56,447 nt of DNA from Terriglobales bacterium (GCA_025451215.1 JANWKU010000224.1:1-56447), one strand, 5' to 3'. Positions 18,010-26,662 are shown, numbered from the stretch's first letter. Program-made: numbers and translations. The notes: generated from the letters alone by a model not told the origin.

Positions 18010-20909
18010 ACCTGCGCGAGGCAAACGCGGCGCGAATCCCACTTGCGACCTATCGCATGCAGTTCCATCATGCTTTCACTTTTGCCCAGGCGACAGAGAT
18101 CGTGCCTTACCTGGCTGCGCTTGGAATCACTCACTGTTATGCCTCGCCATATTTGCGGGCACGTCCCGGCAGCATGCACGGCTACGACATTATTGACCAC
18201 AACAATCTTAATCCAGAGATCGGCACACCGCAGGAATTTGATGGATTTGTTGACGCGCTGCATCAGCACGGCATGGGGCAGATTTTGGATATTGTTCCTA
18301 ACCACATGGGCGTGATGGGAAGCGACAATGCCTGGTGGCTCGACGTATTGGAAAACGGCGAGTCGTCTCCGTACGCGGAATTTTTTGATATTGACTGGCA
18401 GCCGGTGAAAGATGAATTGCAGGAGAAAGTCCTAGTCCCGGTGCTGGGCGATCAGTATGGAAATGTTCTGGAACGGGGAGAATTGGTCCTGCGGTTCGAT
18501 CAGGAACGGGGAGAGTTCAGCATTTTCTATGAGCAGAACCGTTTGCCCATCAATCCAAAAGAGTATCCGCGGATTCTCAGCCTGGGCATTGAGCGCCTGC
18601 AGCAGACTCTCGGCCCGCAGGATGAGAACCTGCTCGAACTGCAGAGCCTGATTGCGGCCTTCCGCCATTTGCCGGGAAGAATTGAGGCAGATCCAGAGAA
18701 ACGGGAAGAGCGCATCCGGGACAAAACCATCCACAAGCGGCGGCTCTCTGCGCTAAGCGCGCAGTCTCCAGCTATAAAAGATTTTATCCAGGAAAACGTC
18801 GCGAAGATCAACGGAACACCCGGCGATTCGCGCAGCTTCGATGAATTGCATGAATTGATCAAGGGGCAAGCCTACCGTGTGGCTTATTGGCGCGTTGCCG
18901 CCGATGATATTAATTACCGGCGTTTTTTTGACATCAACGACCTCGCGGGCTTACGCATGGAAAATGCGGCGGTGTTCGAAGCGACGCACCACTTCATCTT
19001 TGAGTTACTTCAGCAGGGAAAAATTGATGGTTTGCGCATTGACCATCCCGACGGACTTTACGATCCATTGCATTATTTCTACCGCCTGCAATGTGGGACC
19101 GCGTGCGTGCCGGAACAGAACTCTGCTAAGAAACATTTTTATGTGGCGGTCGAGAAAATTCTGACAGGAAAAGAACGGTTGCCGGAAACATGGCCGGTGA
19201 ATGGCACAACGGGATACGACTTCACCAATCTGGTAAATGGATTGTTTGTTGATTCCGATTCGTTGATGCGGATGGAACGAATTTACCGCGTGTTTACCGG
19301 GCAACGCGTGGTATTCCCTCAATTGGCTTACCAGTGCAAAAAATTTGTAATGCACGGAGCGCTGGCAAGTGAACTAAATGTATTGGCGAATTTGTTGAGC
19401 CGCATCGCCCTTTCCGACCGGCACACCTGCGATTTCACGCTTAATAACTTGCGCGATGCACTCAGTGAAGTGATTGCCCGCTTTCCCGTTTATCGTACTT
19501 ATATAACCTGTGCGCAAGTCTCTGATGGCGACCGCGCGCGCATCCAGCAGGCAGTGCGCGCCGCGATTCGAAACAGCACCGCCGCGGACACCAGCGTCTT
19601 TGATTTTGTCCAAAGAGTGTTGCTCACGGACGCGGGAGAAGGGCACGTTGAATCCTATAAACGGGCGGTCACTCGTTTTGCTATGAAGTTTCAACAGTTC
19701 ACCAGCGTGGTGATGGCAAAAGGCATGGAAGACACGGCGTTCTATCGCTATAACCGATTTGTTTCCTTGAACGAGGTCGGCGGCGATCCCGGCAAATTTG
19801 GCACCAGCCCAGATGAGTTCCATGGCCGTATGCAGGAACAGACGGCTTTGTGGCCCCATACCATGCTGGCGACCTCCACGCACGATACAAAGCGCTCGGA
19901 AGATGTGCGGGCCCGGCTCAATGTGTTTTCGGAAATTCCCGGGCTGTGGCGGAAGAATGTTCGGCATTGGCGAGAGATCAATTGCGACAAGAAGCGCCAA
20001 ATCGAAGGTGAGGAAGCACCTTCGCGCAACGATGAATACCTGCTCTACCAAACGTTGCTGGGCGCATGGCCGTTGGAATTCGACTCGCAACAGTTCCCAA
20101 CGGAATTCTGCAAGCGCATCCAAAACTATATGCTCAAGGCTGTCCGCGAAGCGAAAGACTATACGAGTTGGGCGAACCAAAACATTGAGTACGAAGAATC
20201 CATTTTGCAATTTGTGGAAGACTTACTGAAGCCTTCGAAAAAAAATACGTTTTTAGGCGAGATGTTGTCACTGCAAGCACAAGTTGCTCGGATTGGGATG
20301 TTCAATAGCCTCTCGCAAACACTGCTCAAATTAACTGCTCCGGGCGTACCGGATATCTATCAAGGAATGGAACTTTGGGACTTCAGCTTAGTGGATCCCG
20401 ATAACCGCCGCGCGGTGGATTATGCGATCCGGAAACGGCTGTTGGGAGAAATGCAGGGATGGAAATGTGAGGATCTGCCCCAGAGGCTTCAAGAACTTCA
20501 GAATGATATGAATATGAAAGATGGACGCATCAAGCTCTTCTTAACATGGAAAACCTTGTGTTCGCGCCAGGAGCATTCCGACCTCTTCCAATTGGGTGAT
20601 TATCGGCCCTTGAAGGTGCGTGGCGAAAAGGCAAAACATTTACTGGCATTTGCGCGTTGCCATGGTGACCGGATGGCTGTGGTTGCCGCGCCTCGCCTTT
20701 GCGCGCAGCTTTTAGGAGAGAGTGGAGTGGGCCCTGCTGATCCGTCCGTATGGAATGACACCTCAATCGAGATTCCCGCCGGAGGAAGCGCCGCGCTGCA
20801 AAATATATTTACGCGCGAAAAGCTGGCGGTTCCTAAGCCGGGTGAAGCTGCCTGGCTGCCGGTTGCGAGTGTATTAGGGAATTTTCCTGTCGGCTTGCTG
20901 ATTAGCTAA
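18006..20909 (+). CDS. treY: Malto-oligosyltrehalose synthase
   Basis: A 967-aa protein. ATG 18006 overlaps the treZ stop in the sequence ATGA and has GGAG about ten bases upstream; an in-frame ATG at 17979 would add nine residues. Family motifs are TYRMQFHHAFTF at the start, SPYLRARPGSMHGYD, Asp346 in GLRIDHPDGLYDP as nucleophile, KGMEDTAFYRY, STHDTKRSEDVRAR, and GVPDIYQGMELWD near the C-terminus. The enzyme isomerises the reducing-end alpha-1,4 bond of malto-oligosaccharides into an alpha,alpha-1,1 bond. With GlgX and TreZ it completes the glycogen-to-trehalose route, commonly tied to osmotic and desiccation tolerance. Confidence 0.95.
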   Translation: MNLREANAARIPLATYRMQFHHAFTFAQATEIVPYLAALGITHCYASPYLRARPGSMHGYDIIDHNNLNPEIGTPQEFDGFVDALHQHGMGQILDIVPNHMGVMGSDNAWWLDVLENGESSPYAEFFDIDWQPVKDELQEKVLVPVLGDQYGNVLERGELVLRFDQERGEFSIFYEQNRLPINPKEYPRILSLGIERLQQTLGPQDENLLELQSLIAAFRHLPGRIEADPEKREERIRDKTIHKRRLSALSAQSPAIKDFIQENVAKINGTPGDSRSFDELHELIKGQAYRVAYWRVAADDINYRRFFDINDLAGLRMENAAVFEATHHFIFELLQQGKIDGLRIDHPDGLYDPLHYFYRLQCGTACVPEQNSAKKHFYVAVEKILTGKERLPETWPVNGTTGYDFTNLVNGLFVDSDSLMRMERIYRVFTGQRVVFPQLAYQCKKFVMHGALASELNVLANLLSRIALSDRHTCDFTLNNLRDALSEVIARFPVYRTYITCAQVSDGDRARIQQAVRAAIRNSTAADTSVFDFVQRVLLTDAGEGHVESYKRAVTRFAMKFQQFTSVVMAKGMEDTAFYRYNRFVSLNEVGGDPGKFGTSPDEFHGRMQEQTALWPHTMLATSTHDTKRSEDVRARLNVFSEIPGLWRKNVRHWREINCDKKRQIEGEEAPSRNDEYLLYQTLLGAWPLEFDSQQFPTEFCKRIQNYMLKAVREAKDYTSWANQNIEYEESILQFVEDLLKPSKKNTFLGEMLSLQAQVARIGMFNSLSQTLLKLTAPGVPDIYQGMELWDFSLVDPDNRRAVDYAIRKRLLGEMQGWKCEDLPQRLQELQNDMNMKDGRIKLFLTWKTLCSRQEHSDLFQLGDYRPLKVRGEKAKHLLAFARCHGDRMAVVAAPRLCAQLLGESGVGPADPSVWNDTSIEIPAGGSAALQNIFTREKLAVPKPGEAAWLPVASVLGNFPVGLLIS

Positions 20910-20949
20910 AGCAGCTTTTCCTGTAATCGAAAAATGGAAGGGCGAAGAA

Positions 20950-21372
20950 CTACGAAGTAGCCTGTTTGTAGGGGAAGAATGTGCCCCCGTCCAACACTTT
21001 ATTCACTGCTTCAACCAGATCTCGGGCCGCGTTACCCTTGTTCACGGCTCCGCGGATTGCTTTGGTGTCGAAACCTTTGATCATCTCTTCGGAAAGATGC
21101 AGCGAGAATAATATGACTGGGATTTCCGGTTGGGATTGAGAAATTTTTCGCGAAGCGTCCAAGCCGTTCATTACCGGCATGGTGATGTCCATGATAATGA
21201 CGTCGGGTTGGGACATACGCGCTTTTTCTACGGCTTCCTGTCCATTGATCGCTTCCTCGCAAATGGTCCAGTTAGGGACGGCTTCCAGCAAATTGCGGAT
21301 GCCTAAGCGCATGACCTCATGATCGTCGGCCACAAGAATTCGTACTTGATCGAGTGCGGTAGGGGGAGTCAC
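20950..21372 (-). CDS. Stand-alone response-regulator receiver protein
   Basis: A 140-aa protein with a GTG start at 21372. It is one receiver domain: acidic pair DD at 16-17, phosphoacceptor Asp62 in IIMDITMPVMNG, the conserved Ser near 92 and Lys111 near the C-terminal switch (AVNKGN). The sequence is closest to NarL-type receivers, but the frame stops where the linker would start, so the DNA-binding domain is absent. It might serve as a phosphate sink or act through protein contacts. It converges on treY with a 40-base gap; no kinase is adjacent. Confidence 0.88.
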   Translation of the reverse strand: MTPPTALDQVRILVADDHEVMRLGIRNLLEAVPNWTICEEAINGQEAVEKARMSQPDVIIMDITMPVMNGLDASRKISQSQPEIPVILFSLHLSEEMIKGFDTKAIRGAVNKGNAARDLVEAVNKVLDGGTFFPYKQATS

Positions 21373-22059
21373 TTTTCGGTTTCAATCGCCTCAATTTCTA
21401 TAAATACGAATCGAATTGTACACGGAAAAGACTCGGGGAAATATGGCCCGATTGTGGTTCTTTCTAGCACCATAGTGGTAAGGGACTGAGTAGATGGGTT
21501 TTAATTGGGCCAGGTTGCCTATGTTGCCGCGACTTGGTACAAGCCGAGAAAAGCGTGTTCGGTAATTCGGAAGAATAAGTGCGACCAGATGCGGCTTCGC
21601 CGGCAAACACCGTCGAGGAATTTGTCCGCCCTCAACCTGCAGACACAGCTTCCGGAGCCATGCTGAAGATTGAGGGCGGTTTCCACCGCACCTAGTGAAG
21701 GGCTTAGATGTAGCCCAATCAGAGCAGGTTGGAGCGCATATCAGTGAGGGAAGATTTTTGTACATGCACTTTTGTGCTCGATCAATCCTCCTACGGGTTT
21801 TACTGGATGGCTCCTAGGGGTGAACGCTGGAATTGAGTTTAAGCGCTCCCATGCGCTCTCTCGCGTCTTTAGTGAAACTCTGAATTCCTGCCCACGCGGC
21901 AGGAAATATCTTCCAACGCCGCGTAAAGGCAAGCAGTGGCAAGGAATACCGCAACGTGCTGGGGGAACTACAGATTCAGCCTGATCGTCAAAGGGATGTC
22001 GCCCATCTATCCTTCAGTCTGAAGGCAGTATTTGTTCGAGTTATATAAGGAGGCAGCAG
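21373..22059. other. Long gene-free interval upstream of the DUF1328 gene
   Basis: In these 687 bases I find only short frames on both strands without family resemblance or good ribosome-binding sites. Short palindromes occur, for example CCTGCCCACGCGGCAGG near 21888-21904. The final 15 bases carry the strong AAGGAGG site of the DUF1328 gene. The interval could contain promoters of both flanking genes, a long 5' leader, or a decayed gene. Confidence 0.4.
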
Positions 22060-22236
22060 ATGCTCTATTGGGCATTAGTTTTCTTGGTTGTGGCGATCAT
22101 TGCGGGAGTTCTTGGCTTCGGTGGCATCGCAGTCGCCGCTGCTGGAATCGCGAAGCTCCTGTTTTATATCTTCCTGGTGATTTTCCTGGTGACTCTCGTG
22201 ATGGGCCTGGGGAGACGCGGAAGAAGCGGTATCTAG
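22060..22236 (+). CDS. DUF1328/YtjA-like small membrane protein
   Basis: A 58-aa protein. AAGGAGG lies six to seven bases before ATG 22060. It has two hydrophobic helices: [24 protein letters not shown] and [19 protein letters not shown], joined by a short AAAGIA turn and closed by a basic RRGR tail. This is the recognisable pattern of the DUF1328 family of tiny inner-membrane proteins, of unknown function and often stress-linked. A clean intrinsic terminator follows 18 bases after the stop codon, so it is probably monocistronic. Confidence 0.92.
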   Translation: MLYWALVFLVVAIIAGVLGFGGIAVAAAGIAKLLFYIFLVIFLVTLVMGLGRRGRSGI

Positions 22237-22254
22237 CTGGGAGAGAATCGTCAG

Positions 22255-22291
22255 TACCCACCTTACCAATCAGGGGAAGGTGGGTATTTTT
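22255..22291 (+). terminator. Rho-independent terminator of the DUF1328 gene
   Basis: TACCCACCTT (22255-22264) and AAGGTGGGTA (22277-22286) form a perfect 10-bp stem with a 12-base loop, followed directly by TTTTT. Confidence 0.9.
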
Positions 22292-22327
22292 ATGCCATAA
22301 GCATTAAGGAAGACAGGTGAACTGGGA

Positions 22328-22552
22328 ATGCAATCGAGACAGGAATCACGAACAGCCCGAATTTGGATTATTGCTGTGCTTATCGCGTTCGCAATTCTCG
22401 CGATCTGCGTCGCGGCCTATTACTACACATTTCACGGTTATAAAAAACAGCAACCCGCCGTGGCGCCGGCGGCGGTGATTGTTCTTTTCGAAGCAAATAA
22501 TAATGGGACTCCTGGTAGGGAGTCCCATTGTCAGTGGGCGAATTATTGTTGA
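22328..22552 (+). CDS. Possible small single-helix membrane protein
   Basis: A 74-aa frame from ATG 22328. A short Arg-rich N-terminus precedes one strong hydrophobic helix (IWIIAVLIAFAILAICVAAYYY), then a short hydrophilic and alanine-rich tail. The helix supports coding. The last 20 codons run through the hairpin that terminates the opposite gene, and no clear ribosome-binding site is seen, so the gene could be shorter, frameshifted or absent. I do not recognise a family. Confidence 0.35.
   Translation: MQSRQESRTARIWIIAVLIAFAILAICVAAYYYTFHGYKKQQPAVAPAAVIVLFEANNNGTPGRESHCQWANYC
22491..22529 (-). terminator. Probable terminator of the DUF5818-like gene
   Basis: AATGGGACTCC (22502-22512) pairs perfectly with GGAGTCCCATT (22519-22529), giving 11 bp and a six-base loop. 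Read on the minus strand, the stem is followed by ATTATTTG, and the gene stop at 22543 lies 14 bases before it. The uridine tract is interrupted. Confidence 0.65.
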
Positions 22553-22998
22553 GGTGTAGCACTTCCGGATCCCGTGGACATATTGCCTTTCATGCTGCAG
22601 CTATCTGAAATCATGTCCACTTTGGTGACAGCAAAACTATTTCCCGACCCCATGCCAGTAGAGGTCTGCGCTCCGGTCGAAGCGGCAGCCCATGTTCCAT
22701 GCAAAGTCACCGTGTGACCCACGTGGGCGGAGACATCTTGTCCGCTCAGCGGTACGGATTTCCCGTGTTTTGTCTCCAATACGTACTGTCCGTTCTGCTG
22801 TGCCACGCAGCCCTTAATCTTCTTTTCGGAATTGGAAGCGCCGCTCATACCCGTGTCGTTACTGGGAGTTTGCTGCATGGAGGGAGATGAGCTTTGGGTT
22901 CCTTGTGCTCCAGGGGTCGCATCGGGGCTATTGGTTTGCGCGAATGTCGCCAGGGCGAACAGCAGTACCGTGGCAAAGGGAAGCATGATTTTTTTCAT
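22543..22998 (-). CDS. Secreted protein resembling DUF5818
   Basis: A 151-aa protein from ATG 22998, with AGGAGA about eight bases upstream. A signal peptide (KKIMLPFATVLLFALATFAQ) precedes a Ser/Thr/Pro/Gln-rich linker, then a compact domain KGCVAQQNGQYVLETKHGKSVPL...VGHTVTLHGTW that looks like a small beta barrel seen in acidobacterial secreted proteins. Two cysteines could pair outside the cytoplasm (Cys in KGCVA and DSCSM). The family name is from memory and not certain. Function is unknown; the product should be periplasmic or exported. Confidence 0.75.
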   Translation of the reverse strand: MKKIMLPFATVLLFALATFAQTNSPDATPGAQGTQSSSPSMQQTPSNDTGMSGASNSEKKIKGCVAQQNGQYVLETKHGKSVPLSGQDVSAHVGHTVTLHGTWAAASTGAQTSTGMGSGNSFAVTKVDMISDSCSMKGNMSTGSGSATPQQ

Positions 22999-23034
22999 AG
23001 TAAGTCTCCTGTTGAAATGTCAACTCTTCACAAC

Positions 23035-23655
23035 CTAAAAAAGTTCGGGGTCACGAAACAATGTGGCCCAGTTGCAAGCCACACGACGAAGTGGAGTTGA
23101 AGTTTTGCTTTTTTGCAACACCCTTTGGATTGCAATGAGTAAATCCTCGCGCCGGCCTGCTTTATCGCAGAACGCATCTACGACACTCGCCGTGCTGTTG
23201 GGCACGACGGCGCAGCCGGAAAACATGATCACTGGCATCGAGGGCCATCGTTGTTTAATCGATTTAGCAACTGCGCCACCGTCCATTTCCGGCATTTCAT
23301 AATCCACGATGACCGCATCCGCCGGTCGAGCGGCGAGAATACGCAACCCGTCAACACCACGCGATGCGGTAAAAACGCGATATCCCAGCTCCTCGTAGAT
23401 TTCTTTGTAAACACCAAGCCCGGGTTCATAGTCGTCAATCCAGACAAGCGTTGGACGGGAGTTTACATTGTGGGTGCGCTGCCAGCAGGAATTTGTCCGG
23501 CACGCGGTCCGATGCGTTTGCTTGCCTGAGTTTGGCACTTGGCAAGCGTAAGTGTTCGGCGAAGGGTGCGCAATTGGTGCGACGCTGTACCAGTCTGAAT
23601 AAGGTGCTGTATCACGTAGTAGGTAAATCGGAAGTGTTTTTGGTGGAAAAAACAC
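23035..23655 (-). CDS. Receiver-domain protein, start uncertain
   Basis: The frame from 23655 encodes 206 aa. The receiver domain begins only at about residue 68 (PTLVWIDDYEPG), with phosphoacceptor Asp118 in AVIVDYEMPEMDGG and the loop MFSGCA; the usual Lys is within DKAGRRED. The first 65 residues look non-coding, and a GTG at 23538 is a possible internal start, without a good ribosome-binding site. After the receiver come only about 25 basic residues (LQKSKTSTPLRRVACNW), so no output domain is present. It is the second stand-alone receiver in this area. Confidence 0.75.
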   Translation of the reverse strand: MFFPPKTLPIYLLRDTAPYSDWYSVAPIAHPSPNTYACQVPNSGKQTHRTACRTNSCWQRTHNVNSRPTLVWIDDYEPGLGVYKEIYEELGYRVFTASRGVDGLRILAARPADAVIVDYEMPEMDGGAVAKSIKQRWPSMPVIMFSGCAVVPNSTASVVDAFCDKAGRREDLLIAIQRVLQKSKTSTPLRRVACNWATLFRDPELF

Positions 23656-23752
23656 GGTATTTGGGCCAAAATGTACTCAGCTATCCGTGATCGGTGCAAA
23701 CTGAAGCCGCGCGGAACCTTACAGCAAATACACTTATTGTCCCAGGAGACCA

Positions 23753-24184
23753 ATGTACCCAGAAATCATGGTAGTTCCAATGCGCGAGGAATTGACGCGG
23801 CTCGGCGTTCAGGAATTGCGCACGAAACAGGATGTGGATCGTGTCCTTGAAGCGGAGCAGTCGGGAACGGCCATGGTGGTGGTCAACTCGATTTGCGGAT
23901 GCGCCGCGGGGCGCATGCGTCCGGCCATTCGCGCCGCTTTACAGAATGCGAACCGGCCCCAGCAGATGTTCACGGTTTTTGCCGGTCAGGACGTCGAGGC
24001 CACGGAACGCGCGCGGAGCTACTTTACCGGGTATCCGCCTTCGTCGCCCTCTATTGCGTTGTTTCGCGACGGCAAACTGGTACATATGATCCAGCGGAGC
24101 GACATCGAGCACCGGGAAGCGGCTGACATTGCCAACGAACTGAAGCGCGCTTTCGATCAGCATTGCAGCATGTCCACGGTTTGA
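23753..24184 (+). CDS. Bacilliredoxin (BrxA/BrxB, YphP/YqiW family)
   Basis: A 143-aa protein starting at ATG 23753, MYPEIMVVPMREELTRLG, the standard N-terminus of the family. The active-site motif is Cys48-Gly-Cys50 in NSICGCAAG. The C-terminal half contains YFTGYPPSSPSIALF and the conserved HMIQRSDIE. Bacilliredoxins exchange thiols with cysteine-bacillithiol or other mixed disulfides in the cytoplasm. In organisms without bacillithiol they may act on other low-molecular-weight thiols; nothing in the window shows which is present here. Confidence 0.92.
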   Translation: MYPEIMVVPMREELTRLGVQELRTKQDVDRVLEAEQSGTAMVVVNSICGCAAGRMRPAIRAALQNANRPQQMFTVFAGQDVEATERARSYFTGYPPSSPSIALFRDGKLVHMIQRSDIEHREAADIANELKRAFDQHCSMSTV

Positions 24185-24264
24185 AATTCGGATTGCCGGG
24201 CGGCTTAGTGCTCCGCCCGGCAAACGGACATTTCCCGCTCGCATCGGTGCTAAACTTTTGAGCT

Positions 24265-25986
24265 ATGAAGCTCGTCTCGGTATTTTGTCTAGCGTCCATT
24301 CTTGGCCTCATGATTCCCGCAGCATCAGCGCAGCATAACAAAGCAAACAAGACGCCGGAGAATGCCGCAATCTCGGCCCATCTTGATGTGGCTCCCGATC
24401 TCGCGCAAAAACTCGCCCGCTTTAAAACGGTGCAGATGCCTTTCCATTCTGCGGGTCTTACGGAGCAGGAAAAGAAGTTGGTGGATAAGCTGGTGGACGC
24501 TACGCGGTATTTGGAAGACATCTATTGGCGCCAGAGCGATCCGGAAGGATTAAAGCTCTACCTATCGCTTGAGGGCAGTACGAACACCAAGGACATCGAG
24601 CTGCGACGGTATTTGCGCATCAACGGTTCGCGCTTCGATTTAATTGACGAAAATCAACCCTTCGTCGGTACAGCTCCCATGCCTCCGGGGCGCGGATTTT
24701 ATCCGCAAGGAATCACCCGCGAGCAGATTGAGCAGTACGTAAAACAATATCCGCAAAAGAAAGCCGAGATTTATAACGGGCAAAGCATGGTGCATCTCAC
24801 GGGCGATCCAATGGCAGCCGGATGGCTTAGCGGCGTGCCTTATCACGTGGCTTTCCGCGAATTTCTGGAGCCTGCGGCCAAAGACCTGCGCGAGGCCGCG
24901 GCTTTGAGCAACGATCCGGCTTTCGCGAAATTTCTTCGCATGCGCGCTGATGCATTGCTGAATGACGACTACTTCCAGAGCGATCTGGCATGGCTTGATT
25001 TGAAAGACCCTAAGTTCGATGTCATCTTCGCGCCTTATGAAACTTATCTCGATGATCTGCTCGGAGTGAAGACTTCCTACGGCGTTGCGGTGCTGGTTCG
25101 CAACGAGGAAGAGAGCAAGAAGCTCGATATCTTCAAAAAGTATGTCGGCGATATTCAGGACGCGCTTCCGCTGCCCGCCGAGGATCGTCCTTCGAAGCAC
25201 GGCCTGGAGACGCCGATGGAAGTGATGGATGCGCCATATCGCGGGGGCGATCTGCGGCATGGGTATCAGGCGGTCGCCGACAATCTCCCCAATGATCCTC
25301 GGGTCCACGAGCAGAAGGGAAGCAAGAAAATATTTTTCAAGAATTTCATGGATGCGCGGGTGGATTACGTCATTCTGCCGCTGGCGAAATACGTCATGCT
25401 CCCTGATCAGGCGGAAAAAGTTTCTGGCGAGGGCTATTTGTTGACCACGATCATGCATGAAATATCCCACGGACTAGGGCCGGCTTTCGCGCGGACTTCA
25501 TCCGGGAAGGTGGACGTGCGCGAAGCGATTGGGCCAATCTATGGCGGCCTGGAAGAGGCGAAAGCGGATGTGGTCGGAATGTTTGGACTCAATTGGCTTG
25601 TGAATCACGGCGTTTTGCCCAAGGAAAAGCTGGAAGAATATTACGCTTCGTATGTTGCGGGAAACTTCCGCACCATTCGCTTTGGAACGGGCGAGGCCCA
25701 TGGGCAGGCTGAAATGATGGAGTTCAATTATCTTTGCGAACACGGCGCGATCACTTACGAAGCTTCGGGGAAATATAAAGTGCAATTTGCGAAGATGCCG
25801 GATGCAATTGCTTTTTTGGCGAAGGAGTTACTGGAGATCGAAGCCACGGGCGATCGAGGACGGGCCGAGGCCTGGTTTAAGAAATATGATGTGATGTCTC
25901 CTGAACTGACGGCAGCGTTGAAGACTGCGTCGTCGGTTCCGGTGGATATTGATCCGGTATTCTCGTTCAAAGACGAGTTGAAGTAA
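24265..25986 (+). CDS. M49-like (dipeptidyl-peptidase III family) metallopeptidase, secreted
   Basis: A 573-aa protein with signal peptide MKLVSVFCLASILGLMIPAASAQ. The zinc site reads HEISH at residues 398-402, and the downstream EEAKAD at 430-435 supplies the third ligand pattern of M49. Classic family members have HEXXGH; some bacterial members have the five-residue HEISH form, as here. Other fitting stretches are FFKNFMDARVDYVILPLAKYV and GTGEAHGQAEM. The enzyme would remove dipeptides from oligopeptide N-termini. The signal peptide suggests the periplasm. It converges on mqnD across the RAYT/REP unit. Confidence 0.82.
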   Translation: MKLVSVFCLASILGLMIPAASAQHNKANKTPENAAISAHLDVAPDLAQKLARFKTVQMPFHSAGLTEQEKKLVDKLVDATRYLEDIYWRQSDPEGLKLYLSLEGSTNTKDIELRRYLRINGSRFDLIDENQPFVGTAPMPPGRGFYPQGITREQIEQYVKQYPQKKAEIYNGQSMVHLTGDPMAAGWLSGVPYHVAFREFLEPAAKDLREAAALSNDPAFAKFLRMRADALLNDDYFQSDLAWLDLKDPKFDVIFAPYETYLDDLLGVKTSYGVAVLVRNEEESKKLDIFKKYVGDIQDALPLPAEDRPSKHGLETPMEVMDAPYRGGDLRHGYQAVADNLPNDPRVHEQKGSKKIFFKNFMDARVDYVILPLAKYVMLPDQAEKVSGEGYLLTTIMHEISHGLGPAFARTSSGKVDVREAIGPIYGGLEEAKADVVGMFGLNWLVNHGVLPKEKLEEYYASYVAGNFRTIRFGTGEAHGQAEMMEFNYLCEHGAITYEASGKYKVQFAKMPDAIAFLAKELLEIEATGDRGRAEAWFKKYDVMSPELTAALKTASSVPVDIDPVFSFKDELK

Positions 25987-25987
25987 A

Positions 25988-26034
25988 TGTAGGCGCGAGC
26001 GTTCTCGCTCATGCAGGATCATCCGCGAACCAAG
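25988..26034. repeat. REP-like repeat A at the RAYT 3' end
   Basis: It begins two bases after the M49 stop codon and contains hairpin GAGCG-TTCT-CGCTC (25997-26010). It is similar to the direct copy B at 26615-26660 and to the inverse of copy C at 26504-26534. The last 26 bases encode the C-terminus of the RAYT protein, and its stop codon lies in the hairpin. Confidence 0.8.
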
Positions 26035-26476
26035 CCCAACGATATTTTTCGGATGCAGACACTAACCCTGCCCGAATCGGATTTTGCATCATATATTCCG
26101 CTTTCTGCACGATATTTTCTTCACGCCTCACGACGTGATCGAACGACTCGTTCTGCCATACTTTGCCTTCGCGATTGAGCAGCTGGTTAATCCGATGGGC
26201 GGAGGTGCTTTTGATCCCTTGCATGATTTCCGCAATGCTGTAAAACCCATTCTCATCGCATAGTGGAGTGAATGCCAGATGCACGTGATCGGGCATGATT
26301 ACGACGCCATGCAGAGTAAAGCGCTTTCCACTCCCCCATAGACATGCTTCCAGTGCACAGGTACGGGCCGATTCCGGAAGTCTCCAGCGAAGATGAGTCG
26401 AGAACGTAACAAAGATCGCTTTATGGTCACTTTGATAATGTGGCAGGTGGCGGCGATATTCGTAAACCCGATGCAT
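26009..26476 (-). CDS. REP-associated tyrosine transposase (RAYT, Y1_Tnp/TnpA-REP family)
   Basis: A 155-aa protein from ATG 26476; the frame stays open to 26509, but that part is the palindrome. The metal-binding motif is His64-Val-His66 in MPDHVHLAF, and the catalytic tyrosine is probably Tyr128 in KAEYMMQNP, followed by the RAGLV motif typical of RAYTs. These single-strand nucleases recognise REP hairpins and are thought to spread them. The gene is enclosed by inverted palindromes A and C, and the stop codon is inside A. It lies between the stop codons of two convergent genes, a harmless insertion site. Confidence 0.93.
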   Translation of the reverse strand: MHRVYEYRRHLPHYQSDHKAIFVTFSTHLRWRLPESARTCALEACLWGSGKRFTLHGVVIMPDHVHLAFTPLCDENGFYSIAEIMQGIKSTSAHRINQLLNREGKVWQNESFDHVVRREENIVQKAEYMMQNPIRAGLVSASEKYRWAWFADDPA

Positions 26477-26503
26477 AGTTCTGACGAATATCACACAACG
26501 GGC

Positions 26504-26534
26504 AAGCACGGGCGAGGACGCCCGCGCCTACATT
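26504..26534. repeat. REP-like repeat C upstream of the RAYT gene
   Basis: Hairpin CGGGCG-AGGA-CGCCCG spans 26509-26524. The reverse complement begins AATGTAGGCGCG, which equals the start of repeat A, so A and C are inverted copies that flank the RAYT gene. Confidence 0.8.
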
Positions 26535-26614
26535 GAAAATTGTTCTGTTGATTGTTTCAAAGTGGGAACCGGTGGAACTCAAATAGATTAGAGTTCCTCA
26601 AAAATTAGAGTTCG

Positions 26615-26660
26615 AGTAAGCGCGAGCGTCCCGCTCGTCCAGGATCATCTCCGAACCAAG
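26615..26660. repeat. Solo REP-like repeat B with a RAYT 3'-end remnant
   Basis: It is a direct copy of repeat A with a few substitutions and one indel, including the CAGGATCATC and CGAACCAAG blocks. Read on the minus strand it encodes WFGDDP, matching WFADDPA at the end of the intact RAYT. It ends three bases before the mqnD stop codon boundary. Confidence 0.75.
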
Positions 26661-26662
26661 AG

